Assembly (NCBI RefSeq): GCF_037042905.1
Contig: NC_087258.1
Location: forward strand, 1,707,001 to 1,771,000
Reading direction: 5' to 3'
From: Lytechinus pictus
Lineage: Eukaryota > Echinodermata > Echinoidea > Temnopleuroida > Toxopneustidae
DNA: 64,000 bases
Under the pieces are notes generated by a model. The model had not been told where the DNA came from, did not search any database, and saw only the letters and a list, made by a program, of their open reading frames with translations. Below, piece after piece: positions 23,201 to 33,971 of the stretch (position 1 is the first letter of the stretch; each line of letters begins with the position of its first letter). The translations under genes were made by a program, and so were the position numbers.

Positions 23201-26200
23201 GTCCCTGGCCACCACCAACGTTCCGGTCAGGCTAACCCTTGTCCTGATGGGGTGCTTGGTCAGCGTTACGAGGATATCATCCATTGGTTGGTTAAGATTG
23301 ACCTTGATGACATCACCGCTCAGGTCATCTTCCTGGACCTCAGGTAAGTACTTGATAGGGTTGGTTTCAAGCTGCTCCAAGAAGACACCTTCCGCTGTTA
23401 TCTTACCAATGGCCTGTGTTAAAGATATATGAAGATTTTAGGCGGTTATTTCATAAAGCTGTTTGTAAATCAAGAGCGACATTTCTCGTGGTAAATGATA
23501 TACATGTACTCCAGATTTTCATAAGTGTTGACTTAGTTCCTAAGAAAGGGTCTCCAGCCGTTAGTAATGTCGCTCATAACTTACGAACAGCTTTATGAAA
23601 CACCCACTTAAAAGAGAAATACAAAAATAAATGAAAATGAAGGATATTTTTTCACATATTAACAGTCTTGAAAGACACCATACCTGTCTGTCTGCAGAGC
23701 AGGAAACTCCTAGACCTACAGGACACGATGCACCATGCCTTGGTAGACGAATGACTCTTACATCATGACAGAAGTATTTCCCACCAAACTGAGCTCCTAT
23801 ACCTAGCTGCTGAGACAACTCATGGATTTGTTTCTCCAGCTCCACATCTCTGAACGCTCTGCCATGCGCATTACCTGCATGGAGATCAGATTGGGCAGGA
23901 TTTATCAACTTTGTGACCATCCACCCCAAAAACAACAATAGGACAACAAGGAAGATTCTATGTAACTCGACTCGAATAGTAATTTGGTAATCAAAAAGTA
24001 TTGAAAAATTGAAAAATTAGCTTATCAAAGAGAACAATTCTTCTTCATCATACTGTGAAATTTGAAGTTGTTAAGTTAAACAAGAGACGAGATACAAAGT
24101 TTTTGACACAACCTTTTTGCGTACTTCTCGGAATTATCACTGAAATTACACAGTGTGATCAATTTTCACAAGTTATATGTAGTTTAGGATGTACTTTATC
24201 AATCTCAATAAATATCACAAAACTAGTTTTGGGTGGCTTATTGTTGATTCTGAAGCTGCAGGTCATGTGTTTCATGTGCTACAAATCTTCATTATCTTGA
24301 AAGATGCATGGCTGGCCATGCATCGGTAATTATTATAGAATGGATGGGAAAATCCCTGCAATCTGATTGGTTGAGAGCTATGCAAGAATTTTTACTGGGC
24401 TGCATGAACGATATCCCGATAATCAAAACGATATCCACTGTAAACAAGCTATCGTCCGAAAAGGTCATTGTGATGTCATCGCGCATGTACTGTTACGCTT
24501 GTTTACGTCAAAATTTTGAATTTTCGATCAAGGCAGAATGAATCAAATAAAGGATGCAAAATGATCTGTAAGTACAAATACGTTACCGTAATTGTCATAG
24601 GGATTAAAACTGCCTGCATACTCGTTAGTTGAGAAGTCCAGACATACGATCTAACGTTTATACATGTAGATCTAGTATCTACTGCCCTGGGCTGGCTGTG
24701 CACAAATCTCCAAATCTCCACTGCGGATGCGGGCCCAGGCAGCCGTAGGCACTGGCCACCGGCGCGGCCCGGGCATACACACACAGCTATTGGAGGTCTG
24801 AGGCTGCCTCATAGATTCTAGTCAATACAAAGCTGTATCTGGCATTTTGGGTATAATGATGCCTTTGTGCCAACATATTATCAAGTTAGGCATACATATT
24901 TATGTTTTCCAGGGTTATCAAAGGGTCTGCATTACATTTTGGAATTTTCATGCATCCGGTAAAAAATCATGCGTCCGGTAAAAAAAATCATGCGTCCAGT
25001 AAATATTTTCATGCGTCCAGTAAATTGAATTTACTGGACGCATGAAATTATCATGCATCCGGTAAATCATTAATTTTTGTGGTTTATTCAATACAATTTT
25101 TCCATTCTATAAAACAGATGATGCATGGGATGCATGATGCACGCGGTAACTTTGGCATTATGGTCTAAACCCACTCGGCTGCGCCTCGTGGGTTAAACCA
25201 TGCCAAAGTTACCTTGTGCACACAGTTCCTACTGACCCACTCTAACCCATGCATCATTTGTATACTTATGCATAATACCCATTCTATAAAACCATTTAGC
25301 AATACTTCTTACCGGTAGTGGGTAGGTTGTCATAGTACTTAGTAGAAGCCATTTTAACAGTCTTAAGAGTCATCTCTGCGGATAATCCCCCGACGACGAA
25401 AGATAGATGGTATGGAGGACAAGCAGCTGTACCTATGGTCTGGAAAATGACAACCGGTAAAACCAAGATGATCATAACAATAATAGCTGGATTTATATAG
25501 CGCTTTTTGCCTGAGGATACAAAGCACTTGCTATCATTACCCCGGCTTTAGCTCGAGCTGCCATCACCGGCGCTCATCAGTGCATTCAAGGAATTAATCC
25601 TGCCAGGTACCCATTCACCTCATCTAGGTCGAGTGCAGCACAGTGTCCATAAATTGCTGAAGGAAAATACATCATGGCTAGGATTCAAACCCACGACCCT
25701 CTGTTTGAAAGGCAAGAGTCAGAACCACTAATAATAATAATAATAATTAACATTTATATAGCGCTTAATACAACAGTTTCTAAGCGCATTGGAAAGAGAA
25801 AAAAGAGGTAGCAAAATACAGTGAAAGAGAACAGGATATGGAATTAAGAGGACTGCTTAATGAGGTAAGATTTGAGGAGTGTTTTGAAAGATTCGACAGT
25901 GGATGCATTACGGATGGAGATGGGGAGATTGTTCCAGAGTTTAGGGGCAAGAGCAGAAAAAGCACGATCGCCATAACGGGTAAAAGTGCGGGGTCCTAGA
26001 GATAGTCGAAGGTGAGCAGTAGAAGAAGATCGGAGACGTTGAGTTGCAGAGGATGAGTGACAGAGAGAGATAAGATTTTGTAGGTAGGATGGGGCGAGAC
26101 CATGGATGATTTTATAGACAAGGAGAAGGAGCTTGAAAATAATTCTATTATGAACCTGAAGCCAATGGAGGGAGTAGAGAATAGGGGTGATATGTTCAAA

Positions 26201-29200
26201 TTTCTTAGTGAGGGTTACCAATCTAGCTGCAGTATTTTGAATTCTTTGAAGGGGGGCTATACTAGATTGAGGTAAACCAGCAAGTAAAGCATTACAATAA
26301 TCTAAATGGGATGATACAAAGGCATGTACTATACGTTCAGTAGATGGTTTATCAAGATACTTTCTTAACTTCCCTATCTTACAAATACCCCATGATGCAC
26401 AACGACAAACATTTCTGATATGCTGGTTAAGGGTCAAGTTGTTATCAATAATAACTCCAAGATCCCTTACAGTATCTGAACCACTGATATTTCCAGCGAG
26501 AAAATCTAAACAAGGTAAATGACCTGAACTCCTAAACCTAGAGAAAACATGCAGCATCTCAGTTTTTAGTTCATTGAGCTGAACCTTGTTGTCGAATGAC
26601 CAACGCTTGATATCAGCAATACAGGCAGACAGTCTTTGAACAGCAACTCCTCGATCCGCTGGCTTCATGGTGAGATATATCTGAGTATCATCAGCATAGG
26701 TAGTATACTGGATACCTGTATGAGAGTTGATAATCCTTCCTAAAGGACCAGTATATAGGATATACAAGAGAGGTCCGATAACGGAGCCTTGCGGGACACC
26801 ATAGGGCAGAGAAAAGGGTTTAGAAAATGAACCATTCACGACAACCTTATGGCTTTGTCCGGCAAGGTAGGATTCCAACCAAAGAAGAACAGTTCCACTG
26901 AAGCCGTAATCATGTTCCAAACGTTGAAGAAGAACACCATGGTCCAGCGTGTCAAACGCAGCTGAGTAATCCAAAAGGATAAGAACAGCCTCTTGTCCTT
27001 TATCCACAGCAAGCAGAAGATCATTCTGAACCTTTAACAGGGCCGTTTCAGTAGAATGAAAGTGGCGATAAGCTGACTGATTTGGTGGAAACAGCCCTTT
27101 TTCATCAAGGTGAGTTCGGAGCTGAGCAGCAACAATTCTTTCAAGAACTTTACTAAGAAATGGCAAATTAGCAATAGGTCTGTAGTTCTTGAAATCATTA
27201 GTTTCCAGGCTTGGTTTTTTCAAAAGTGGCAAAACACAGGCTGTTTTAAAAGACTCAGGAACAACACCAGATGATAAGGAAAGGTTCATGATGAGAGTTA
27301 TAACAGGCAGGAGTTCGTCGAGGCATGCCTTCACTAGCCAAGTTGGGAGGGGATCCAAGCTACAAGATTTCGAAGGAAGTGACTTGATGACACGCTTAAC
27401 CTGCATTTCAGAAACAAGGTCAAATTCTGAAAGGTTGGAGTCATGTGAAATCCCAGTCTGAGAAGGCAGTAATAGATCATCAGAAAAAGGGACGTTGAAT
27501 GAAGAAATGATAGACGCGACCTTATTCTCGAAGAACTCCCCAAATCTGTTGGCAAGGTCCTCATCAGAGTCATGATCAGGAAATGTGGTGGACTGCAGAG
27601 GTGAAGACAATTTCTTCACTATCTGGAACAGCTGCTTTGAATCTGATCCCGCGATCTCACCTTTGAAGTAGCTTGACTTAGCCTCAAAGAGTTTACTGTA
27701 GTAAGAGTCACATTCCTGCTTGTAAAGCTGTTTATGAATACAAAGTCCAGATTTCAGCATCAGTCGCTCAGCACGACGTCTGCACCTCTTCGCTTCCTTG
27801 ATTTCTTCACTATACCATGGAGCTTTGGGCTTGATTGTGATGACCTTACTTTCTACAGGAGCATGCTTATTGAGGAGATCCAACAATTTCATATTATACA
27901 TGTTTACAGATGCTGTAGGACAAGACGATAACAAAGACATGACTAATGAATTCAAAATGTCTTGTCTGAAGGAGCAGATATCTATACTCTGTAACTTCCT
28001 GTACGTGATCCGCTTCCTTGGATTCCCAGAACTTTCAGTCTTAATTGTTGCAATGACAGCAGAATGATCAGACTGAGACACCCCCAATATTGCAATGTTT
28101 GGACTCTTCAGTGACAGGGAGTTTGGAAGGTACTCTACCTGTGTTACAAAAAAGTGCATACCTTCACCACTATGGCCCAAATTCACAAAGGTGGTTTTGA
28201 AAACCCACGGTTGAGTCCATGGTTTATGCAGATTTCTTATATAAATTACGCTTAATTTAGCGCGCATCGGGCACGTGTATATAAAATTCCTATGCTGATG
28301 CGCGCTTTTGTCACAGTGCCCCAAATTGACGCCTGTTGCCGTGGTTATCCACGTTATTTTATTCATGAGTTCACTGTTTTTATTCATGAGTCCACTCTTT
28401 AAACAGTGGACTCATCTAACCATGGTAACAGGCAACAATTTGGCGCAATGTGACAAAAGCGCACATCAGCATTGGACATTTCTTATACAAGCGCCCGATA
28501 CGAGCTAAATTAAGCATAATTCATACATGAAATCTGCAGTAACAATGGATTCGACCGTATGTTTTCAAAACCACCTTTGTGAATTCGGGCCAATATGATT
28601 CAACACCAAGCCAGAAAAAAACTGTTATTTTACTTTGATTTTCACTTAGACAAAATAAATGTACATAGCTAAATGTGGACTTGAATTCATTAATCAGGAA
28701 AAGCTATTTACCCTAGGTTTTTGCCATCTCTCAAGGAGATTTATTCCACACTTTTGATTTGTATGTATTGATGTTTGAACACAATTCCCCCGAGTATGGC
28801 CAGGGTGCAATAAATCCCCACCCCCCCAAAAAAAAAAAAATAATAATAAAATAAAATAAAATTTGGAAACTTAAACTGTTTAACTACAATTTTTCACAAT
28901 ATTCCCCAAAAAATTACTTGTATTAGAGTTAAAAATAAGGGGAATACTTTCGTTTTCAGGAGGAACAAATTGCAAACTAATAAAAAAAAAAAAATACAGG
29001 TCTTATTATAACTGCCAATATGCCTATTTTTTCTATGGACTATAAAAAATGGGTGAACCAAACAAACCCCAATTAAATTGTTTGATACATCCATTCATTT
29101 GAAGTCCATAGAAAAAACATAAATCTGTCAATAAAATTGAAATTTGACTATTCTAACCAAAACAACTTTGAATGTCCTGGGGCCTGTTTCATAAAGGTGT

Positions 29201-32200
29201 TCGTAAGATACAAATGACTTTACGTACAACTGGTGATCCTTTCTTGTGTTATATGATATATCCCTATGTAATTGATTTAGCGCCTAAGAACAGGTTCCAG
29301 TCGTGCGTAAAGTTGTGCATAACTTTACGAACAGCTTTATGAAACACCATCCTGGTACTGAAAATCAATCATTTACAGTGCGATCTTTTGTGGGTTTTAC
29401 CATGCCTAGTCCCATATGCTATTATATACCCTGTGTGTATTTCCATATCAAGAACTGGCAGAGGAGCATTCCAATCAGACAAGGAATCAGAAATTTGATG
29501 CTGCTGACATCACTTGCAAAAACATACCTTGATTTTCTCGTTGACGAAAGCCATGAGTTTCTCTGGATTTAGAAGAGCCTTCGTCTGCTGGTAAAGAAAC
29601 GTTTTATTGGCCGAACCTCCGCCCTTAGCGATGAAGAGAAAGTGATATTCATTTCCTGGGGCTGCATAAAGTTCTATCTGTGCGGGAAGGTTGGTGCCCG
29701 TATTCGCTTCCTTGAACATATCAAGAGGTGATACCTGAAAAAAAAAGTATTTTTCACAATTTTCTGAGGGTCATAAGAAATGCTCTGCCATTGTGCTAAA
29801 AAAGGGAAACTTTGGGTACTACTGTAGTATCTCATCTAGCACAAAATGCAAGATTTATGAATCAGGCTGTTCTATGTTAAACCAAATTACAAATAATCTT
29901 TACATTAAAGCTAACTAAAATGCATAAATTAATCAATTTAAGCAAATAAATAAATTATGTAAAGCAGCAGGGGACCTCACCTGTGAATATCTGAGATTCT
30001 TTTGAGTATACGTATCATAGACGCCTTTAGATAAATGTGTTTCATCATTTTCATCAGTCCATACATTCTGACCTCTTTTTCCTGTACAGGATGTATCAAT
30101 AAAAAGGGAATTTATCAAATTAATAATCATGAAACTGATATCACTTACAAAAGAAAGGATCATTAGAATTCTGAAAATACTTGAACTAGGCTTCTAAGAC
30201 CATGCATCAATGAAAAACATTGTTAAAAACTTGATGACTTCTCGAATGCACAGTCCAAATATAAGACCAGGAATATGCACCAAACTTCTATAAAAAAAAT
30301 CAAATAATGAACTTAACCTTTGACCATGTCACCACTAAATCTACTACGATCATCCCCAATCACATATGCAAACATAAAGCGAAATTGAAGATGATCCAAT
30401 AAGGAGAATGAATACTTTCACATAAACCTGTAACCAATGACCTTTGACCTCCAAAATTCAATCAGATCAGTTTCCCTTCAATCTGCATTCATGAATCAGA
30501 ACTGAAGATGCTCCCTCAAACACTAATTCAGATACAAGATATTTTAATGTATGTGACCTTGCACCTCATGAACCCCAAATGTAATCAGATCTTCATCCCT
30601 CAATATATCATTTTTTTTATTAGACAAGATTTGTTTAATGTCCCCACCTCCCCCCCCCCCCCCCGCCCCATCGACTCTTACATTGTAGGCACCAAAATAG
30701 CCAAGTCTTTTAGGGGTGAATGATTCACCCTAAAAAAAAGACTTCACTAAAACAATATCTTACATGCGAGCTTACCAATAATAATGGCAGTTCCTGTATC
30801 TTGGCAGCCCGGTAATACCATTCCTGATGCAATGTTAGCGTTCTTCAGAAGTTCCAAGGCAACAAAGCGATCATTACTTGATGCTTCTGGATCATCAAGG
30901 ATGTTTCTCAATTGCTAGAGGTTATAAAAAAAAATATAAGCATACCAATGAGGTCATGGTTAAAGAATTAATCGATCTGGGACAAATATTAACACAAGGC
31001 AAAAGCAATTTTGTGTCTCGCCCACTTATGAAAATGACCAGAAATATCGGGATTTGCGAGGGCACGCAAGAGAATTATATCAAAACTTCATTGTGAAATG
31101 ACTGGGATGGAATAACACTTGTCATAAGAGCCTTGCACGTAGACTTTAATGTTGACCTGAAAATGACCTTTGACCTTACCAGGTGACCTCTGACTGCAGC
31201 ATAACATGCAGGTCGCCTAAGTACATCTACCATCCAAGTTTTGTTGAAAAGTAACTTACGGTTGCGGAGTTAGGTGTCATAAGAGTCTTGCATGTAAACT
31301 TTAACGTTGACCTCAAACTGACCTTTGACCTAACCATGTGACCTCCGACTGCGGCATAACATGCAGGTACCCTAAGTCCATCTACCATCCAAGTTTGGAT
31401 GAAATGCGACTTACGGTTGCGGAGTTAGGTGTCATAAGAGTCTTGCATGTAAACTTTAACGTTGACCTGAAAATGACCTTTGACCTTACCATGTGACCTC
31501 TGACTGCAGCATAACATGCAGGTCCCCCAAGTCCATCTACCATCCAAGTTTGGTTGAAATGCGACTTACGGTTGCGGAGTTAGGTGTCATAAGAGAGTCT
31601 TGCATGTAAACTTTAACGTTGACCTGAAAATGACCTTTGACCTTACCATGTGACCTCTGACTGCAGCATAACATGCAGGTCCCCCAAGTCCACCTACCAT
31701 CCAAGTTTGGTTGAAAAGCGACTTACGGTTGCGGAGTTAGGTGTCATAAGAGAGTCTTGCATGTAAACTTTAACGTTGACCTGAAAATGACCTTTGACCT
31801 TACCATGTGACCTCCGACTGCAGCATAACATGCAGGTCCCCCAAGTCCATCTACCATCCAAGTTTGGTTGGAAATCGACTTACGGTTGTGGAGTTATGTG
31901 TCATTAGGATTGTGACGGACGGACGACGGACGACATTTGGATCCCTAAGTCTTGCCTTCACCTCCGGTGGGCGAGACAAAAATCAGAACAGGAACAATAT
32001 CTATTAAACGTCAAAGAGAAATAATATTTTTTATCATTACCCTTTTTTCACACATGCAAATGTATGCATCAATCATTTTCATTTATTTGATATAGGATGA
32101 AATCAGTTATGTAGGTATCATGCCTTGCTCGAGGACAAACCAATCTTTCAAGAGTGTAGTCAGGCGCCTCTTGACCACTCGGCCATGGTACATGCACTTG

Positions 32201-33894
32201 AAAAATGATCAATAATAAACTTTCAGTAAAAACCTTATTCAGTGTTGTGCTGCTCTTCAGCAAAACCTTGATCGTACCCATGCATAAAAAATATGTTACA
32301 GAAAGAAAGATATTACGCAGAATTGAAAATGTGTGTAAATGATAAAGAGTAGACACATTACATCATCATTGCTTCCCGAAAAATGGTTGTGTCCTCAATT
32401 ACTCTTTAACCAGTTACACGTGGCAAAGCGGTCTTGAAAACCACATTGCGAAGTGGTTCTCCAAACTGCTTTGGAAGACAACTTAAGATCGCTTCCGAGA
32501 CCGCTTTGACCGTCCCCACTAGACGTCAGTCAAACTGGTTTCCACTAAACTAGTTTAAGAAAGTAGATGTGAACGGGGTCCAAGCTTCTTCTTACTTGTA
32601 AATGCTTTGGCCTCAGCAGGTGGGCAATGTCAATCATTGCTTGGGATGCGAGCATTGTAAGTGCTTCTGGTTTAACCCTCAGAATCTGTCTTCCTTCCAC
32701 TTCAACCGTAGAAACAAAATCACCTGGAAATATAAAGATCACAATGTAGAGTTACAGTCATCACATAATGACAAACACAGATGAGAGACACACAAGTGAT
32801 TCAAGGGATGTTTTATTCAAGATTGCAGCCAGGAAGGCTGGATTGCAAGTGAATTCGCAATAAAAACATAAGGCACATGAACAAAGATTATTTTAATTAC
32901 AATAACAATACTTATTCAAATTTACAATTATAATATTAATTATTGTAAATCATAATAAATAATTATATAAAATAAATTAGAATAAGTCAATATAATTTGT
33001 TGATGCAATCTTGGCAGATGCAGATGAAGATTAATTGGACCAACTTGTATTTATCCAGTGTGATTGTTTTTTTCTGCTTAGAGTTCATAATTTCATAAAA
33101 TTAAGTTAATAATGTAATTGTGCAGATCTAAGATTATAAAGTGACAATTAACCTGATTTTGCAGACTCTCTCATGTGATCTGTGTTTACTGAAAATACTT
33201 TCATTAAATATTTAGAATTATATCTTCAGCTTTGGTTAAAAAAAATGTGGCTACCGATATTCCAGTCCTTTACTAGATTACTGTATATGAACATGCCCTT
33301 ATGATGTGAAGGATATGAATTAAAAATATGTTTACAATATAAATTTTGTGATTTTAAATGAAAATGTATTTTCATCTGATGAGGGATCAAAATAAAATAT
33401 CTGCATGGTGCTTCCTTTTGATATAAAACCTATTCAAAAGCATGGAGTAGGCTGAAAATGCAAAGATATCATCTTTGCCTGCAACTTCTTTATATCCAAT
33501 CCTTAAACTTGCACGATTTATGCTCAGAGAGCTCTTTTAAAAGAACAATAAAATATCGCCAGGAGAGAGTGATAGATACATGTATGTTTGATTTGAATAT
33601 TTAAAATTCTACCAATAATCATTGAAAAAAAGATTAAACGGCTACTTCAAGATTTGAAGTTTGGAATGTTGGATGATATGCGAGTATAAAACCATTATTG
33701 GTCCTTTATCAAAGCTAAAGACAGCCTTTGACAATATTCTTACCAGTGAGCTTTTTGAATGGTGTATCATGGGCATGATCAGGCTTAAACACATCCTGGT
33801 AGATGAAAGGTTTTGGAGTTGCTACAGAGGCCTTACCTCTCACAAGCCCATGCCTCAACGAAGAGGAACTTCTCAGGAACCTCGAGCACAGCAT
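20064..33894 (-). CDS. Class I (iron-sulfur) fumarate hydratase, complete, ten coding exons
   Basis: Catalyses reversible hydration of fumarate to malate with a [4Fe-4S] cluster. The model joins 33744-33894, 32596-32723, 30776-30914, 29981-30081, 29528-29734, 25313-25439, 23684-23874, 23096-23413, 21839-21958 and 20064-20282: 1701 bases, 566 residues plus stop, every phase agreeing. Residues 1 to about 25 are Arg/Ser-rich without acidic residues, a likely mitochondrial presequence. Cys130 (PGCQDTGTA), Cys249 (AACPPYH) and Cys343 (GVSC) have the same spacing (119 and 94) as the cluster ligands known in Leishmania class I fumarase. The C-terminal domain has [16 protein letters not shown] and [16 protein letters not shown]. 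Length and order follow E. coli FumA/FumB (548 residues). This is unrelated to the class II FH of vertebrates. Identification is secure; mitochondrial location is inference. Confidence 0.95.
20932..21670. mobile_element. piggyBac-like non-autonomous element, copy 2 (739 bp, inverted)
   Basis: TTAA at 20928-20931 and 21671-21674 flanks a copy of the 1110-1874 element in the opposite orientation. Shared blocks include GACATTACGCAACATTATGT and GCATTCTAGGAGCTTTATTT. It lies in fumarase intron 9. G-run/C-run hairpins again flank the interior, here GGGGGGGCCATAATG before a long C-run. Confidence 0.75.
21839..21958 (-). CDS. Class I fumarase exon 9
   Basis: 40 codons with [19 protein letters not shown] and MLAKGNRSK, active-site segments of the class I family. 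The donor is GAT/gtaagt. Confidence 0.94.
21959..23095. other. Fumarase intron 8, nothing recognised
   Basis: AT-rich intron without repeats that I recognise, apart from a G9 run near 22951. Confidence 0.5.
23096..23413 (-). CDS. Class I fumarase exon 8
   Basis: The largest exon, 106 codons. It contains the linker and the start of the beta domain: [30 protein letters not shown]. The donor is GAG/gttaga. The longer open frame extends into the intron. Confidence 0.95.
23442..23607. mobile_element. GTTTCATAAAGCTGTTCGTAA MITE, copy 1
   Basis: TTTCATAAAGCTGTTTGTAA at the left and TTACGAACAGCTTTATGAAA at the right, with GAGCGACATT and AATGTCGCTC further in. It lies in fumarase intron 7. Two more copies are at 29180-29349 and 33972-34141. 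Confidence 0.7.
23684..23874 (-). CDS. Class I fumarase exon 7 (third cluster cysteine)
   Basis: Encodes [33 protein letters not shown] and [18 protein letters not shown], including the third cluster ligand. The donor is ACAG/gtatgg. Confidence 0.95.
24945..25066. repeat. Short tandem and inverted units of TCATGCGTCCGGTAAA
   Basis: Four direct units (TCATGCATCCGGTAAA or TCATGCGTCC(A/G)GTAAA) spaced about 22 bases are followed by one inverted unit TTTACTGGACGCATGA and one more direct unit. Located in fumarase intron 6. Confidence 0.75.
25138..25225. repeat. Imperfect hairpin in fumarase intron 6
   Basis: GCACGCGGTAACTTTGGCAT is mirrored by ATGCCAAAGTTACCTTGTGC, with GGTCTAAACCCAC against GTGGGTTAAACC inside. 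Both arms are near-perfect around a CTCGGCTGCGCCTCG centre. Confidence 0.75.
25313..25439 (-). CDS. Class I fumarase exon 6 (second cluster cysteine)
   Basis: Encodes [16 protein letters not shown] with the second cluster ligand. It is separated from exon 5 by an intron that hosts the SINE, LINE and palindromic element. Confidence 0.95.
25475..25734 (-). mobile_element. tRNA-derived SINE, copy 1 (5' truncated)
   Basis: On the minus strand TAGTGGTTCTGACTC (A-box region) is followed by GGGTTTGAATCC (B box), the split pol III promoter. The 3' tail AAAAAGCGCTATATAAATCC then ends in ATTATTG. A second copy is at 51450-51735. Confidence 0.8.
25741..28172 (-). mobile_element. L2/CR1-like LINE, 5' truncated
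   Basis: A non-LTR retrotransposon whose reading frame (25844-28170) is intact. Its 3' UTR is about 100 bases and ends GCGCTATATAAATGTTAATT plus (ATT)n, a microsatellite tail typical of the L2/CR1 group. Only the end of the endonuclease domain remains. The upstream edge meets a palindromic element at 28173. It lies in fumarase intron 5 in the sense orientation. Confidence 0.85.
25844..28170 (-). CDS. LINE reverse transcriptase (partial endonuclease plus full RT)
   Basis: About 775 codons without a stop. The frame starts in the tail of an APE-type endonuclease ([12 protein letters not shown]) and runs through the reverse transcriptase: [19 protein letters not shown], the [13 protein letters not shown] block, [12 protein letters not shown] and the catalytic [13 protein letters not shown]-terminal [20 protein letters not shown] region follows. 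These motifs place it in the L2/CR1-like clades. The N-terminal 70 or so codons of the longer open frame, beyond 28172, belong to the adjoining palindromic element. The intact frame suggests recent insertion. Confidence 0.85.
28173..28593. mobile_element. Palindromic element (421 bp) with TA flanks
   Basis: TA flanks 28173 and 28593. Arms run TGGCCCAAATTCACAAAGGT at the left and CACCTTTGTGAATTCGGGCC at the right, and nearly the whole element folds back around about 28382. One half recurs at about 36648-36705. The TA duplication suggests a Tc1/mariner-type mover. Confidence 0.75.
28594..29179. other. Fumarase intron 5, remainder
   Basis: C-run/A-run at 28818-28860; the rest is AT-rich with nothing recognised. 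Confidence 0.5.
29180..29349. mobile_element. GTTTCATAAAGCTGTTCGTAA MITE, copy 2
   Basis: GGGCCTGTTTCATAAAGGTG and TTTACGAACAGCTTTATGAA bound a fold-back sequence with GTAAAGT/ACTTTAC-type inner arms. It lies next to fumarase exon 5. Confidence 0.65.
29528..29734 (-). CDS. Class I fumarase exon 5
   Basis: 69 codons with [15 protein letters not shown] and [12 protein letters not shown], strictly conserved class I motifs. The acceptor is tttcag and the donor AAG/gtatgt. Confidence 0.95.
29981..30081 (-). CDS. Class I fumarase exon 4
   Basis: Encodes [14 protein letters not shown] and [15 protein letters not shown], collinear with FumA. The acceptor is tgtacag and the donor CAG/gtgagg. Confidence 0.94.
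30438..30450. repeat. Isolated TGACCTTTGACCT (perfect DR1)
   Basis: A single DR1-type site outside the two minisatellite elements, in fumarase intron 3, near other decayed GACC-rich sequence (30300-30330). Probably the remnant of another such element. Confidence 0.4.
30776..30914 (-). CDS. Class I fumarase exon 3 (first cluster cysteine)
   Basis: Carries [14 protein letters not shown] and the hallmark PGCQDTGTA with the first cluster ligand. The donor is ATTG/gtaagc, phase 1. Confidence 0.95.
31011..31982. mobile_element. Inverted-repeat-ended minisatellite element 2
   Basis: Ends TTGTGTCTCGCCCAC at the left and GTGGGCGAGACAAA at the right (terminal inverted repeat GTCTCGCCCAC). Inside are five units of 154-157 bp with TTACGGTTGCGGAGTTAGGT and AACATGCAGGT. 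Each unit holds a perfect TGACCTTTGACCT. A GGACGGACGACGGACGAC stretch precedes the right end, as the GCC run does in element 1. In fumarase intron 2. Confidence 0.75.
32596..32723 (-). CDS. Class I fumarase exon 2
   Basis: Encodes [15 protein letters not shown] and [12 protein letters not shown], matching the N-terminal helical part of FumA. The acceptor is ttccag and the donor CAA/gtaaga. Confidence 0.93.
32724..33743. other. Fumarase intron 1, nothing recognised
   Basis: Very AT-rich (32880-32990 is almost pure A/T). No repeats with defined ends seen. Confidence 0.55.
33744..33894 (-). CDS. Class I fumarase exon 1 (presequence)
   Basis: The ATG at 33894-33892 opens [20 protein letters not shown], an amphipathic Arg/Ser-rich leader without acidic residues. 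[10 protein letters not shown] then starts the family homology. The donor is CACTG/gtaaga, phase 1. A cag just upstream (near 33906) may be an acceptor for a 5' UTR exon, so this ATG is the first certain start, not proven to be the only one. Confidence 0.85.
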
Positions 33895-33971
33895 TTTTAC
33901 GACCCTGTCAATGGTGGAGTAAAAAGATATTCAAGTTATTATTTCCCCCCAAAAGATATCTAAGACAAGGT

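Noticed and set aside
23003..23347. 114-codon plus-strand open frame
   Set aside because: Antisense shadow of fumarase exon 8.
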